A stretch of 64,000 nucleotides of DNA, taken from positions 1,242,058-1,306,057 of the forward strand of contig NZ_LT605203.1 of NCBI RefSeq assembly GCF_900089495.1, given 5' to 3'. Each line of letters starts with the position of its first letter. Position 1 is the stretch's first letter. The DNA is from Thiomonas sp. X19 (lineage in GTDB: Bacteria; Pseudomonadota; Gammaproteobacteria; Burkholderiales; Burkholderiaceae_C). The notes beneath the pieces were generated by a model that worked only from the letters and a program-made list of their open reading frames with translations, had not been told where the DNA came from and searched no databases. Positions 52,575 to 60,912 of the stretch are shown one piece after another. Position numbers and translations under genes: made by a program.

Positions 52575-54974
52575 ATGAGTGGAGCTACTGAGGGAAAATT
52601 GAAATGCCACGGGTGTGGCGCAAGCTTGGAATACTCGGCAAGAGAGCGCTCCCTGAAATGCCCTTATTGCGGGGCTGTGACGGAAATTCCGAAATCATCA
52701 GAGAAGGAGACTCCAGGACAGGTCAAAGCCATTCTTCCTTTATCTGTCAGTCGGACCGATTTGGTAGATGCGGTCTATGAACATCTGGCTAGTGGGGACC
52801 TGACGCCGGATAATCTTCTTGAGCACGCGACCTTTACAAAAACGGAAAGCTTCTATGTGCCTGCCTACATTTTTACGGGCGATTTTGAGGCAAAATGGAC
52901 CGCATCGTTTGGCTACGACCGGAAAGAGCAATACACTATTATAGAGGAAAGGAGGGAAAACGGAAGGACCACACACGTCCCTGTTACGAAGACAAAAACC
53001 GTAACCGACTGGAGGCCGGCCAGCGGAACCGACAGCGGTAATTTTTCTGTTGTCGCATACGGTGGAAAGCGATTACTTGATGCAACGGTTCCCGCGACCG
53101 ACCTTGTGGAAGGCAGCGTTAAGGATGGAATCGTCGAATTTGACGCATCCTTCATAACGGGGGTTGAGCTTGAGGATTTCGCGGCCTCCGAGGCCGATAT
53201 CTATAAGCATCGAGCAAGGCCGCAAATTAACAGCCTCATTGATAACAGTGTCGAGCAGCATGCGCAAGGCGACCGGCAAAAGGACTGGCATTGGACGGCA
53301 GAAATCAACAAGGAATGCATCAGTGCGCTGCTTCCGATTTGTCACGCTGTCTACGAATTCGAGGCTAAGGCCTACCATGTGTGGGTGTCCGGAAATAATG
53401 TTGCGAAAATCCGTGCGGATGCGCTACCGGTCGACAAAAAACGTAAAAATTCACTGAAACTCGGGTACCTTCCGTTGGGCGTCGCTGCCATCTCATCGGC
53501 ATTCGCAGTCGGAAAGTTAGATGCGGCGTGGATGTGGCCGGCAGCTTCCTTGGCGCTTGCTCTTCTGTTCAGCATTATGCGACGAAGTGCCATCCTCGGG
53601 CACTCGCGAGCGCTGCGTCAGGCGTTGCTGGCAAGCAAGAGGACCACCACCGCAAATACGGCCGGCATGTCGACGGAGGAGCAGCAGAAGCTCGCAGAAT
53701 CGGTGCGACGCCCTGGAAAAAGCTTGCTCGCCAATACCTCAATGGATGGGGTAGTCGTCCCGGTGCTTGCCCTTTTGCTTGGGGGTCTACCGTTCCTTGG
53801 GTCAATGACGTCCTTGGGGACGGCTTCTTCAACTCAAGACACAGTAGCCGATGCGAGTACAGCGTACTCGTCCGCCAACGCCAGTTCATCGGCATCAGCT
53901 CAAGTCGCGGCTGCCGATACGGAGGAAGTTTCTTCGGCCACCAGCGCCAGTTCATCTGCTATCGACAAGGCGAGCGGAGCTTCCGCGTCGGCGGTCCCGA
54001 AGGTGCCTGCGCAGCCAGTGCAGGAGGCCGCCTCCTCATCGACACCCTTGCAGGCCCAGGCACTCGCAGTCGCCTCGGTTCCTGCACAGGTGGCTACCCC
54101 AGCAAGCGCACCATCGCAAGCACAAACGCCAGCCCTTGCGGCAATACCGGCCCAAACCGCAGCTTTATCGCAACAATCGCCCACCCCGGCTGACCACCGT
54201 GTCGCACATTTGCTTAGTGAGGCGGCCATGGGGAACTGGCAGGCCGTGGACGCGGACGTTGCAGCAATGGCGGCTAATCCTCGTGTCGCTCCATCAGGCG
54301 ATAGGTCGTCGAGCAGAGCAGCGAACCGAATGGGGCTGGCAGCACTTCAGCGAGGCAATACAGGCGCCGCAGTGAGCGCATTTGAGCAGGGCCTGCACGC
54401 CGACCCTTCGGATATTGAGGTACGCAACAACTACGCCTACGCCCTCATCAAGGCCCTACGCCCGCAAGATGCGGTAAGTGAACTGGCTACAGTTTTGGAG
54501 GCCGTTCCTACACGCACTTCGGCCTGGGCCAATCTCGCGGAGGCACTCTCATCGATTAACTCGAACGAAGGTATAGCAGCGCTGAAGTTGGCCGTACATT
54601 TCAGTTCGAATCGCGATTACACAAGAAGGGCGCTTCAAAAAACCCTGGATACGGCAATGAGTCCCGGGTATCGAGCTATTGTGTCCACCGTGCTGGCGCA
54701 ATTCGACAACATTCCACCTAGCACAGATAATGCGCAGGCCGTCGCGAATGCAGCGCCTCCAAGCCCCGCCATCGGTAATAGCCGAATTGTCGTGGTCGTG
54801 CAGCGAATTCTGGCCGACGGTCGGATGTGTTTTAACAACAAGCAGTACTCTTGTGCAATTACCGACGCGAAGAATGCGCTTAGCATAAGCCCCAATAATA
54901 CCGTCGCCATCCAGTTGAAACAGGCGGCGGAGGCGGCTCAAGCCCAGGCATTGCATAACATTCAAATTCAATAA
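52575..54974 (+). CDS. Zinc-ribbon, transmembrane, TPR protein (YdjG-like N-terminal part)
   Basis: 799 aa. Zinc ribbon at Cys11/Cys14 and Cys29/Cys32 (KCHGCG, KCPYCGAVTE). A soluble domain follows, with hydrophobic segments near residues 298-335 and 390-412. Next comes a Ser/Ala/Gln-rich linker of about 130 residues, and then TPR-like repeats (MGLAALQRGNTGAAVSAFEQG, NNYAYALIKALRPQDAVSEL) that would lie outside the membrane if topology follows the linker. The zinc ribbon plus SPFH partner recalls Bacillus ydjG/ydjI. The TPR half is an addition I do not know from that system. Confidence 0.75.
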   Translation: MSGATEGKLKCHGCGASLEYSARERSLKCPYCGAVTEIPKSSEKETPGQVKAILPLSVSRTDLVDAVYEHLASGDLTPDNLLEHATFTKTESFYVPAYIFTGDFEAKWTASFGYDRKEQYTIIEERRENGRTTHVPVTKTKTVTDWRPASGTDSGNFSVVAYGGKRLLDATVPATDLVEGSVKDGIVEFDASFITGVELEDFAASEADIYKHRARPQINSLIDNSVEQHAQGDRQKDWHWTAEINKECISALLPICHAVYEFEAKAYHVWVSGNNVAKIRADALPVDKKRKNSLKLGYLPLGVAAISSAFAVGKLDAAWMWPAASLALALLFSIMRRSAILGHSRALRQALLASKRTTTANTAGMSTEEQQKLAESVRRPGKSLLANTSMDGVVVPVLALLLGGLPFLGSMTSLGTASSTQDTVADASTAYSSANASSSASAQVAAADTEEVSSATSASSSAIDKASGASASAVPKVPAQPVQEAASSSTPLQAQALAVASVPAQVATPASAPSQAQTPALAAIPAQTAALSQQSPTPADHRVAHLLSEAAMGNWQAVDADVAAMAANPRVAPSGDRSSSRAANRMGLAALQRGNTGAAVSAFEQGLHADPSDIEVRNNYAYALIKALRPQDAVSELATVLEAVPTRTSAWANLAEALSSINSNEGIAALKLAVHFSSNRDYTRRALQKTLDTAMSPGYRAIVSTVLAQFDNIPPSTDNAQAVANAAPPSPAIGNSRIVVVVQRILADGRMCFNNKQYSCAITDAKNALSISPNNTVAIQLKQAAEAAQAQALHNIQIQ

Positions 54975-54979
54975 CAAAC

Positions 54980-55627
54980 ATGAAACGCTCAGCCAAAGTT
55001 GTATCCCTTGCGTTAGCGCTCTCACTGGGGGCATGTGCAATGAATCCGGCCACGCAGGTGGGCAAAAACACTGGCAATGTGCAAACTTGCAATCCAATTG
55101 CGGCAGCTCTCGGTGGAGCCTTGGTCGGAGCACTCTTGGGTGGCAGCCATGACCGGGCGGCGGGAGCGGCCGCAGGAGGGCTTCTGGCAAGCGCTGCGTG
55201 CATGGCGGTCAATTACCATGCACGACAAGTTAAGACGGCTCAACAGGTCGACCAGGAATGGCAGGCGCAAAACGGTACCCTTCCCGAGCACGCCACGCTA
55301 ACGCGGTATGAGACGAAATTAGAACCCTCAGCGACGGTTCGAGGCGGTGGGGAAACGAACCTTGTTTCTTACATCGAAGTCGCAGAGGGGCAAGACCATA
55401 GACCTCCCGTAGTGGAACAGATAATTGCTTTGTACGGACCGGACGCCAAGTTGCTCAAGAGTGTTCGCAAGACACCGTCTGCGAGCGCTAGCGCGGGCGC
55501 GTTCCAATCGGACTTCTCGCTCACACTCCCACAAGGAGTTCCGCAAGGGGTGTACACCATTCAAAGCGCTGTGTACGTCAACGGCGCGATGGCCCGGACG
55601 GCCGTTTCGGAGTTGCAGGTCGTCTGA
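54980..55627 (+). CDS. Glycine-zipper lipoprotein
   Basis: 215 aa with a lipoprotein signal (MKRSAKVVSLALALSLGAC, lipid-modified Cys19). It has a glycine-zipper segment (GGALVGALLGGSHDRAAGA) as in outer-membrane SlyB-like proteins, and a beta-rich C-terminal domain (GVYTIQSAVYVNGAMARTAV). It starts five bases after the TPR gene. It completes an operon spanning cytoplasm, inner membrane and outer membrane. Confidence 0.75.
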   Translation: MKRSAKVVSLALALSLGACAMNPATQVGKNTGNVQTCNPIAAALGGALVGALLGGSHDRAAGAAAGGLLASAACMAVNYHARQVKTAQQVDQEWQAQNGTLPEHATLTRYETKLEPSATVRGGGETNLVSYIEVAEGQDHRPPVVEQIIALYGPDAKLLKSVRKTPSASASAGAFQSDFSLTLPQGVPQGVYTIQSAVYVNGAMARTAVSELQVV

Positions 55628-56084
55628 ACGCTGGACCGTGGCGGAGCCGCACTACGGGCAGGTCAGGATGGATTCAAAGGTGATGCTGGTCTGGGATGTT
55701 TTACCTCTTGATAAGGCCCCGGGGAGGCCCGGCAACGACGGCCAAGGACCTCGGCCTGTGCAGAGCAGTCAGCTGTAAGCCTACCGGGGCATGCCTGGCG
55801 ACGTGGTGGTCGATGGCGAGAGTGCCCACAGGTCTATCGGCGCTCGTGCCAGCAGTGCTGCCACCGTAGGTATCACGTGGTGGTTCTCTTCGCTATCACC
55901 ATGTACACCGTGCACAGTTTCGCGCGGTTACGCGTTACAAGAAATCCATGGGAAATCAGCGCGCCCCGGACCTTTATCTCGATTGACGGATGCGCCGTCC
56001 ATTCCTTCATGACTCCACGGACGATACAGGACTCATATATTCTCGCAAGTCATATCAGCGCCGACACTTGAGGAAGGGGTTTAT
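55628..56084. other. Intergenic region
   Basis: 457 bp. No supported gene. It contains GTTACGCGTTAC at 55927-55938 and a strong ribosome binding site at its end (GAGGAAGGGG) for the decayed methyltransferase. Confidence 0.55.
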
Positions 56085-56703
56085 ATGCAATCCAAGGAGC
56101 ACTGGGAGCAGGTCTACACGACCAAGGCTGCGACCGGCGTCAGTTGGTTCCAGGAGCATGCTCACCAATCCGTTCAACTCATGCACAAGACCGTTGTGGC
56201 GAGGGCGCGGTCATCATTGACGTTGGCGGAGGCGCCTCGACGCTAGTCGACGACCTGCTCAGCGATGGCTATTCAAACCTCGCCGTGCTTACCTGTCCGA
56301 AGCCGCGTTATCCACGGCCAGGGACCGCCTTGGTGCACCAGCAAGTGAGGTCACCTGGCTTGTCGGCGACATCACGAAGGTCGAACTTCCGCGACACGCC
56401 TACGCCGTCTGGCACGACCGGGCCGTCCTCCACTTCCTCACCACGCGCGAGGAGCGCGAGGCCTACGTCCAGGCTGTGCTGCGCGCAGTCAAGCAGGGCG
56501 GCCACGTTATCGTGGCAATGTTTGCCGAAGACGGGCCAGAGAAATGCAGTGGTTTGCCGGTCATGCGCTACAGCGCAGATGGGCTACAGGCAGAGTTCGG
56601 TACTCCGTTCACACTGCTGAAGCAGGAACGCGAGGAGCATTACACGCCGGCTGGCGCCGTTCAGAAGTTCATTTACTGCCTGTGCCGCAAGGAGCCTAAC
56701 TGA
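56085..56703 (+). pseudogene. Class I SAM-dependent methyltransferase, two frameshifts
   Basis: Three frames are needed: MQSKEHWEQVYTTKAATGVS from 56085, then GAVIIDVGGGASTLVDDLL (SAM-binding motif I), then LSEAALSTARDRLGAPASEV through VAMFAEDGPEKCSGL to 56703. Together they make a protein of about 205 aa of the small tellurite/thiopurine-type methyltransferase class. Each step looks like a missing base, so the gene is broken. Confidence 0.75.
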
Positions 56704-56931
56704 GCGCAAATGCCGGCCACCGATGCGGCAGTGACTCACAGAGTCGGCACGCGGACTTGAGCATCGCCACACGACATCGATGCGATTCACTGCAGCATCT
56801 CGCGCAGCCAAGCCGCCCGCACAGGCATAACTGAAAAGAGCCAATCAAATTATGGCCGCTGCAGTGAACGGGATTGCATGCGCGCAGTGACGCAGTGGCA
56901 CTTCCAAAAACGTGCCACCGCCTCACCGCTG
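56704..56931. other. Intergenic region between two converging genes
   Basis: 228 bp; nothing supported. Confidence 0.5.
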
Positions 56932-57141
56932 CTATGGACCGACGTACCGCATCCGCCCACTGACCCTGCAACTCCGCTTGATGACCCTGCTTGTCAGCAG
57001 TTGCTGAACCAGCCCGCCTGAAATGGGCGCCGAGTCACGCTCGTGGTAGATGCGGTAGCTGAGGGGCACTTCGGAGACTTGCTCAATGTAGGCGCCGCTT
57101 GCGAGCAGGTGGACGATTGCTTTGAACTGACTGGTGTACAT
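56932..57141 (-). CDS. 69-aa protein, copy C of the small paralogous family
   Basis: MYTSQFKAIVHLLASGAYIE..., the full-length homologue of the protein at 43254. The differences are mostly conservative, which shows that both copies were under protein-level selection after duplication. Start three bases after the leader stem containing GAGGT. Function unknown. Confidence 0.65.
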   Translation of the reverse strand: MYTSQFKAIVHLLASGAYIEQVSEVPLSYRIYHERDSAPISGGLVQQLLTSRVIKRSCRVSGRMRYVGP

Positions 57142-57248
57142 GGTGACCTCGTTTGGTGCGGACGCACGACCCCTGTCGTGCAGTCCGTAAGCGAGGTCGG
57201 CGGGCGTTGCGCCCGCGGTGGTGGGGTCAGTTCATGCCGTGAATTCTA
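57142..57248 (-). promoter_or_regulatory. Structured leader, copy C
   Basis: Minus-strand TAGAAT (57248-57243), ATGAACTGACCC (57235-57224), hairpin GCGGGC/GCCCGC (57200-57216). The long stem has GACCTCG/CGAGGTC outside, then CGGAC/GTCCG and GCACGAC/GTCGTGC with one bulged base. The outer-stem pair next to GACCTC is G-C here and A-U in copy A. Confidence 0.65.
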
Positions 57249-57476
57249 TCGATGCCCAGAGCGCCCGTTTGAGCGCAGATGAGGCGATGGCGCTGCGGAC
57301 GGACATCCATGTCATCGCGGAGCATGGGGTGGCAGGTTGGCACTGCGCGCGCCAGTCGTGGCGGTTTCGGCAAGGACTGCGTCCTCGCCATCGCCCCTCC
57401 GAGTCGTTCCCTTCAAGGGCCTCGGCGGCCAGCGCAATAGCCATGGCCCGAGTTCGATGCGAACGTTTATCGTAGC

Positions 57477-57499
57477 TATAATGGGCTCATTATTTGGAG
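57477..57499 (+). promoter_or_regulatory. -10 box and small inverted repeat before the Phd/RelE pair
   Basis: TATAAT at 57477-57482, followed by a GGCTC/GAGCC inverted repeat that ends just before the antitoxin ATG region. It is suited to autoregulation by the antitoxin. The -35 is weak. Confidence 0.5.
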
Positions 57500-57506
57500 C
57501 CGAACC

Positions 57507-57758
57507 ATGGAAGCCATCCTTGCCGACATCACCGTGAGCATGTCGGAATTCAAGAAAAATCCGGCCGCCGTGCTGCGCGAAGCCAACAACCGCCCCGTTG
57601 CGGTGCTCAACCACAATCGGGCGGCGTTCTACATGGTCGAACCGCGGCTGTTCAAGGCGTTGATGGACGAGCTGGCCGACCAGGAGTTGCATCGCAAGGC
57701 GCTCAGCCGGCTTGCGGACAAGTCGCGGGCCGTGGAGGTCGACCTTGACGACCTCTAA
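57507..57758 (+). CDS. Phd/YefM-family antitoxin
   Basis: 83 aa: ILADITVSMSEFKKNPAAVLREANNRPVAVLNHNRAAFYMV is the Phd/YefM DNA-binding N-terminus. The C-terminus is charged and helical for toxin binding. First gene of a type II toxin-antitoxin pair; the toxin start overlaps its end. Confidence 0.88.
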   Translation: MEAILADITVSMSEFKKNPAAVLREANNRPVAVLNHNRAAFYMVEPRLFKALMDELADQELHRKALSRLADKSRAVEVDLDDL

Positions 57759-58110
57759 GGGCAAGGTCCAGCCCAAATACCGGCTGCACTTCATGCCCGA
57801 GGCCCTCGAGGAATGGCACCAACTCGACGGCTCGATACGCGTCAACCTGAAGAAGACCCTCGCGAAGCGGCTCGACCGTCCGCATGTCCCCGGCGGCGCC
57901 CTCCACGGCGCGCTGGCTGGATGCTACAAAATCAAGCTCCTCAAGCAGGGCGTGCGGCTTGTCTACTGCGTCGAGGACGACCAGTTGATTGTCCTGGTCC
58001 TTGCGGTCGACAAGCGCGAAGACAACGTGGCGTACACATCGGCCACAGCCCGCCTGTCCGCGTCCGCTGCGGCGCTGCCCAAAGCCTTGAAGAGCAAGCC
58101 GGCGAAGTAG
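57745..58110 (+). CDS. RelE-family toxin
   Basis: About 121 aa. I prefer TTG 57745 (LTTSKGKVQPKYRLHF), which overlaps the antitoxin stop, over the TTG at 57712. RelE pattern: FMPEALEEWHQLDGSIRVNLKKTL, LAGCYKIKLLKQGVRLVYCVED and VLVLAVDKREDNVAY. It probably cleaves ribosome-bound mRNA. The Ala/Ser-rich tail is longer than usual. Confidence 0.85.
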   Translation: MTTSKGKVQPKYRLHFMPEALEEWHQLDGSIRVNLKKTLAKRLDRPHVPGGALHGALAGCYKIKLLKQGVRLVYCVEDDQLIVLVLAVDKREDNVAYTSATARLSASAAALPKALKSKPAK

Positions 58111-58340
58111 TCGCTCGGCCTCGTCGCGGGCACTGCCTGGAGCACGCGCTGGGGACCTCCGGTCAGGGGGACATGGGTATCTCCGTGGTGCACCCACGCC
58201 GATGCCACGAGGTATTGGCCCGGTGCCGACGTGTTGGCAGGCTTCGTACCGCTGCGTCCATACGCCGGGTCACCCTGCGACGGTGGCGTGTGGAACGGTG
58301 ATGGCTACACAGGACATCACTCGTCACCGGAGTCGTCACC

Positions 58341-58976
58341 ATGCACATCAAACACCGCCGAGCCCGCGCCCTTCTCTACCGCTCCGTCTGGGTGCCCAAG
58401 GGCTCTGCCGGCAACACCCACGGCTACTCGCGCCAGGCCTACGTTGGCAGCCTTCCGGTGGCTACCGAGGCCATTCCCGCCGCGTTGCGCGAGCGGCTGT
58501 CAGACGCCGAGCGCGCCTTCATTGATGCCAAGATTTGCGGGCCCGCGCGGGAAGCGGCGGAACGGCAGCGGGTGGAAGATGAGGTGAGGGAGCGCGACCC
58601 TGGATGGCGGCTGGAGGAAGCGCAGCGGCTGGTGCGTGAAGCCGCTGCGCGCAGTGCCGGAATGCCAGTGTCTGCGACCAGGTTAGGGGCTTTGCAGGAT
58701 GCGCTCTCTGGCGTGAAGACTGACGGCTCGGCAATACAGATGCCAACCAATGCCAAAGGGACCGATGACCCCTTGCGGTCGGCGCTGGCGGCCGTCCAGG
58801 AGGCTGCACGGGCGGTCGCGACAGGACGATACGGGAACGCCCCGGCGGAGCAGGTGCGCTCGACAAAGACCTACCGGCTATGGGCCGATTTCTGGGAAGC
58901 TACGCAGGGCGAAGGGGAAGCAAGTCTGCTGCGCGCGCTACAGGCAAAGGGCTTTGTCAAGCGCCGTGGACGCTAG
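58341..58976 (+). CDS. Hypothetical protein
   Basis: 211 aa. A basic start (MHIKHRRARALLYRSVWVPK), then long Glu/Arg/Ala helices (ERLSDAERAFIDAK; EEAQRLVREAAARS) and a C-terminal YRLWADFWEATQGEGEAS. Not recognised; the style is like accessory proteins of integrative elements. Confidence 0.6.
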   Translation: MHIKHRRARALLYRSVWVPKGSAGNTHGYSRQAYVGSLPVATEAIPAALRERLSDAERAFIDAKICGPAREAAERQRVEDEVRERDPGWRLEEAQRLVREAAARSAGMPVSATRLGALQDALSGVKTDGSAIQMPTNAKGTDDPLRSALAAVQEAARAVATGRYGNAPAEQVRSTKTYRLWADFWEATQGEGEASLLRALQAKGFVKRRGR

Positions 58977-59079
58977 ACCATGGGGGCAGCGGCTGTTCAC
59001 GCTGGATGATTGGTTTGACTATGCTCTGACAAATCGAGAGCCCCACCCGTTCCGACAACCATCACCAGGACATTGCTAC

Positions 59080-59202
59080 ATGTTGAATTGGCTTGCCATC
59101 CTGGCCCTCGCGCTGGCCCTCGGCGTGCTGGCACGCGACCTCCGCAAAACCTGGCTGCGCCATGCGCGGTCTCTGCACAGCTTGTCTCACATCCGGTGGT
59201 AA
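59080..59202 (+). CDS. 40-aa single-pass membrane peptide
   Basis: MLNWLAILALALALGVLARD begins with one membrane helix and continues with a basic tail (LRKTWLRHARSLHSL). AGGA lies nine bases upstream. Too short for homology; plausible as a small membrane protein. Confidence 0.4.
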   Translation: MLNWLAILALALALGVLARDLRKTWLRHARSLHSLSHIRW

Positions 59203-59270
59203 CGACGTTCGCCACGCATCATCTCTCTGCACAGCCTACCGACCTGCTCCGCCATCGCGGGTTGGATGCA

Positions 59271-59293
59271 AAAAGCCCCCGCAGTACGGGGGC
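59271..59293 (-). terminator. Intrinsic terminator of the XRE-like gene at 59304
   Basis: GCCCCCG, loop CAGTA, CGGGGGC, with five A residues before it on the plus strand (T5 after the stem on the minus strand). It lies 11 bp after the stop of the minus-strand regulator. Confidence 0.85.
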
Positions 59294-59303
59294 GTGAATG
59301 AGG

Positions 59304-59963
59304 TCAATGAGTTGATGACAGTTTCATGCGCTTCTTCTCCGCCAATGCCGCCTGGATTGCGCGGATATGCGTCTGCATGGCTTCGACTTCGACTTGCAAG
59401 GCAGCGATGTCCATCTCTGGCAGAAGTTTTTTGGCCACGACCTTCTCGTACATCTTGACCAGCGCGTACTTGGAGGGCATTGATGCCTCGCGGAGCTCCT
59501 CGGTCACGAGCGGGCCCCAAGCGGGGTCCGACAGCACGACCTGAAAGGCAGGCCCGATGGTCTGCGGCGCGTACACACCCGGTTCCATCAAATCCGCTGG
59601 CGTGATGCGGCCAGCCATCATCAAAATACTCATGCGAGGCACGCGCAGATAGGCTGCGCACGCCCGGGCGAAGTCGTCCGAGATTTGGCTGACCGGCCGC
59701 ACGCCATTCATGAGCAGATTGAGGTACGGGTAGCTGTACCCGAGCTCGCAGCACATCTCCGTAAAGGACTGGCCACGCTCCGCGGCGCACTGCACCAGCG
59801 CTGCAGTCAGCAGTCCGCCGGGTCGGACGGCAAACTGTTCGCTGACCTCACCGCTCCAAGGTTCCAGGGTTTGGGGCGGCGCTGGCTCCGCTGCGTGGGC
59901 ATCGAATGATTGACCGGCGTCAGTGAGGGTGGGAGTGGGGTTCTGGGGATTCTTTGATTTCAC
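59304..59963 (-). CDS. XRE-like DNA-binding protein 1
   Basis: 219 aa from GTG 59963 (VKSKNPQNPTP), selected because CAGGAG lies six bases upstream; the frame to 60038 lacks a site. Helix-turn-helix region: RGQSFTEMCCELGYSYPYLNLLMNG. The C-terminal part (VVLSDPAWGPLVTEELREASM, LVKMYEKVVAKKLLPEM) is similar in layout to the divergent gene at 60194. Probably a regulator of the element; target unknown. Confidence 0.65.
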   Translation of the reverse strand: MKSKNPQNPTPTLTDAGQSFDAHAAEPAPPQTLEPWSGEVSEQFAVRPGGLLTAALVQCAAERGQSFTEMCCELGYSYPYLNLLMNGVRPVSQISDDFARACAAYLRVPRMSILMMAGRITPADLMEPGVYAPQTIGPAFQVVLSDPAWGPLVTEELREASMPSKYALVKMYEKVVAKKLLPEMDIAALQVEVEAMQTHIRAIQAALAEKKRMKLSSTH

Positions 59964-60193
59964 AGATAACTCCTGAAAGTCATGGCCGAGCCGGTTGATT
60001 CCGGTCGGCCAGCGGGTTGGCCTTTCAGGTGTAGTCACCGCCGTTCAAGAAGCGGAGGCGCTTCGTCACCAGCCACGGGGGCCCGTCCCCTTGCCGTGGC
60101 ACCCGCGTGATGCACATCGGACATCCCGGCACCGCCGCTGAACCGCGGTCGCTATAGGAAGTGCACGGATTTGCGTGCACACAGGACATGACC

Positions 60194-60787
60194 ATGGAAC
60201 ACAAGGCAGCACACCATCCACCGCTCGACGCGTCCGCATACGTCGCCCCGGAAACCCCGGCCGAACGCGTGTTGCGGCTTTACCAGCACCCAGGCGGCCC
60301 GCTCATCGGCTGGGTGCTCGACGATGCGGCTCGGCGCCGGCATGACGCCAACCATTTGGCCCACGTCCTCGGCATCAGCCTGGAGGAGCTTGAACGCTGC
60401 GAACGCGGTCATGCCTCCAGGCTGGTCAGGGACCGCGCCTTCATGACGAAGGCCGCGCGCTACCTGGCCATTCCTCCGATTACCGCACGGCTACTCGCGG
60501 GCGACGTCCGGGTCGGGGACTTTGCCACACGCAACGAGCCGGCTGCCGAGACGATTGAACGGGAATTTGCGCGGATGCTGACGGACCCGAAACTGCGCGC
60601 GCTCGTGCCGGACTCCGTCGCGGACCTGACCGACGAGTACAGGCATTACTTGGTGATGGTCTATGGCAAGAATCGGGCGATGGAACTGGCCGAGTTGCCG
60701 CGCTTGCCGGACATCCTGCGTTGGCTCCAGCGCGCCGCGGTTCAGCACGATGAGAACGAGGCGCGAGCGCTGCCGGGAATGAGCTGA
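60194..60787 (+). CDS. XRE-like DNA-binding protein 2
   Basis: 197 aa from MEHKAAHHPP with AGGA seven bases upstream. Helix-turn-helix: RHDANHLAHVLGISLEELERCERG. The C-terminal half (MLTDPKLRALVPDSVADLTD, YLVMVYGKNRAMELAELP) parallels that of the divergent gene at 59304, so the two look like diverged paralogues. It ends before a strong terminator. Confidence 0.65.
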   Translation: MEHKAAHHPPLDASAYVAPETPAERVLRLYQHPGGPLIGWVLDDAARRRHDANHLAHVLGISLEELERCERGHASRLVRDRAFMTKAARYLAIPPITARLLAGDVRVGDFATRNEPAAETIEREFARMLTDPKLRALVPDSVADLTDEYRHYLVMVYGKNRAMELAELPRLPDILRWLQRAAVQHDENEARALPGMS

Positions 60788-60835
60788 TGCGTCGCACAGA
60801 ACGTTCCGCCTTTCGGTGATTTCTTTCCTCCTTCG

Positions 60836-60859
60836 GCGGGCCTGCGGGCCCGCTTTTTT
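60836..60859 (+). terminator. Intrinsic terminator
   Basis: GCGGGCC, loop TGCG, GGCCCGC, then six T. It terminates the XRE-like gene that ends at 60787. Confidence 0.85.
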
Positions 60860-60912
60860 CATCTGGGTGCCGGTCGCTACACGAGAGCAGGCCATCCAAC
60901 CCAGGAGAAAAA

